DNA of 5,025 nucleotides from Candidatus Fermentibacteraceae bacterium (GTDB lineage Bacteria > Fermentibacterota > Fermentibacteria > Fermentibacterales > JCC-6). The translations under genes and the position numbers were made by a program. Under the pieces are notes generated by a model that saw nothing but the letters and a program-made list of their open reading frames with translations, did no database searches and was not told where the DNA came from. Location of the stretch: the NCBI GenBank assembly GCA_029932015.1, contig JAOZQW010000187.1, positions 1 to 5,025 on the forward strand, read 5' to 3'. This document shows positions 4,892 through 5,025 of the stretch, in pieces. The number at the start of each line of letters is the position of its first letter. Positions within the stretch are counted from its first letter, which is position 1.

Positions 4892-4931
4892 TGGTGTCCC
4901 CTTAAAGGCAATTAAGTATCATGTCACCTTA
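4889..4931 (-). repeat. Right 43-bp inverted repeat of the element
   Basis: This is the perfect reverse complement of 4070-4112. Its inner edge holds the TGA stop of the transposase (4889-4891, plus strand) and its outer edge the TAA stop of the feoB-like gene (4931-4929, minus strand). Confidence 0.85.
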
Positions 4932-5025
4932 TAGGAGGGAGCCTAACTGGTAGACGGCGGTGGCGACTATGGCTGCGAAGCCTGTAGTATAAACCACTGC
5001 AAAGCCTGCCCAACCCCAGGAGCGA
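4929..5025 (-). CDS. feoB: C-terminal end of a FeoB-like ferrous iron transporter (partial, enters from the right edge)
   Basis: Only the last 31 residues are visible: RSWGWAGFAVVYTTGFAAIV followed by ATAVYQLGSLL and a TAA stop. The pattern 'SW-WA-F---Y-T--A-----VYQ-G-LL' is that of the final transmembrane helix of FeoB, the GTP-dependent inner-membrane Fe(II) permease. The stretch is strongly hydrophobic and ends directly after YQLGSLL, whereas many FeoB proteins carry a few more residues. The stop codon coincides with the three outermost bases of the right inverted repeat, so the original end may have been trimmed or replaced when the element inserted. The gene runs convergent to the transposase. 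The short length limits certainty; another polytopic membrane protein is possible. Confidence 0.6.
   Translation of the reverse strand, partial: RSWGWAGFAVVYTTGFAAIVATAVYQLGSLL

Larger units (their letters stand above)
4070..4931 (+). mobile_element. RAYT/IS200-like element with perfect 43-bp terminal inverted repeats, 862 bp
   Basis: The segment is bounded by two identical 43-bp inverted copies (4070-4112 and 4889-4931) and carries one gene, a Y1 HUH transposase. No flanking target duplication is evident (left flank CCAAT, right flank TAGGAG), consistent with HUH-transposase mobility, which makes none. The non-coding part 4113-4240 contains a terminator-like hairpin and no other gene. Exact outer ends are uncertain by a base or two because they are defined only by where the match stops. 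Whether it is still mobile cannot be told from one copy, but perfect repeat identity argues for recent activity or ongoing selection. Confidence 0.75.

Noticed and set aside
4932..5025. A tRNA or other RNA gene at the right edge
   Set aside because: No cloverleaf arms or T-loop motif were found, and the minus strand reads as a FeoB-like membrane helix.

Overview
The window looks like a stretch of chromosome from a Gram-negative bacterium of roughly 50% GC. It carries a signal-peptide-bearing outer-membrane beta-barrel protein, a cyanobacterial/plant-like ADP-glucose pyrophosphorylase, and a DUF2089 / SHOCT-like operon. Frequent AGG/AGA arginine codons and this gene mix would fit a member of the FCB superphylum or a neighbouring candidate phylum (Fermentibacteria- or Eisenbacteria-like). 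That placement is inference and cannot be proven from 5 kb.

Layout. Positions 1-1350 hold a minus-strand operon, read from right to left: a small zinc-ribbon/HTH DUF2089 protein, an 85-aa membrane protein, a 137-aa SHOCT-like (YvlB/LiaX N-terminal type) protein, and the start of a YchF/Obg-like GTPase that runs off the left edge. The Walker A lysine of this GTPase is replaced by arginine. The first three genes share short sequence modules, suggesting a co-evolved regulatory or envelope-sensing set. Positions 1351-1527 form a divergent control region with back-to-back sigma70-like promoters. Positions 1528-2790 are glgC, which makes ADP-glucose for glycogen synthesis. Within 40 bases of its stop lies a strong promoter whose leader folds into two tandem hairpins. 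It drives a 357-aa outer-membrane beta-barrel protein (2931-4004) with codon use typical of a highly expressed gene, followed by a 15-bp stem-loop.

Positions 4070-4931 form a discrete 862-bp mobile element: a HUH/Y1 (REP-associated, IS200-like) transposase bracketed by a perfect 43-bp inverted repeat. The right repeat contains the stop codon of the transposase on the plus strand and, at its outer edge, the stop codon of a convergent gene on the minus strand. The last 31 residues of that gene resemble the C-terminus of the ferrous iron transporter FeoB. The element therefore sits between two convergent genes, four bases from the terminator-like hairpin of the porin-like gene.

No tRNA, rRNA or CRISPR array was seen. 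The most notable items are the intact-looking RAYT-type element with perfect long inverted repeats, and the modular DUF2089 / membrane protein / SHOCT / degenerate-GTPase operon.
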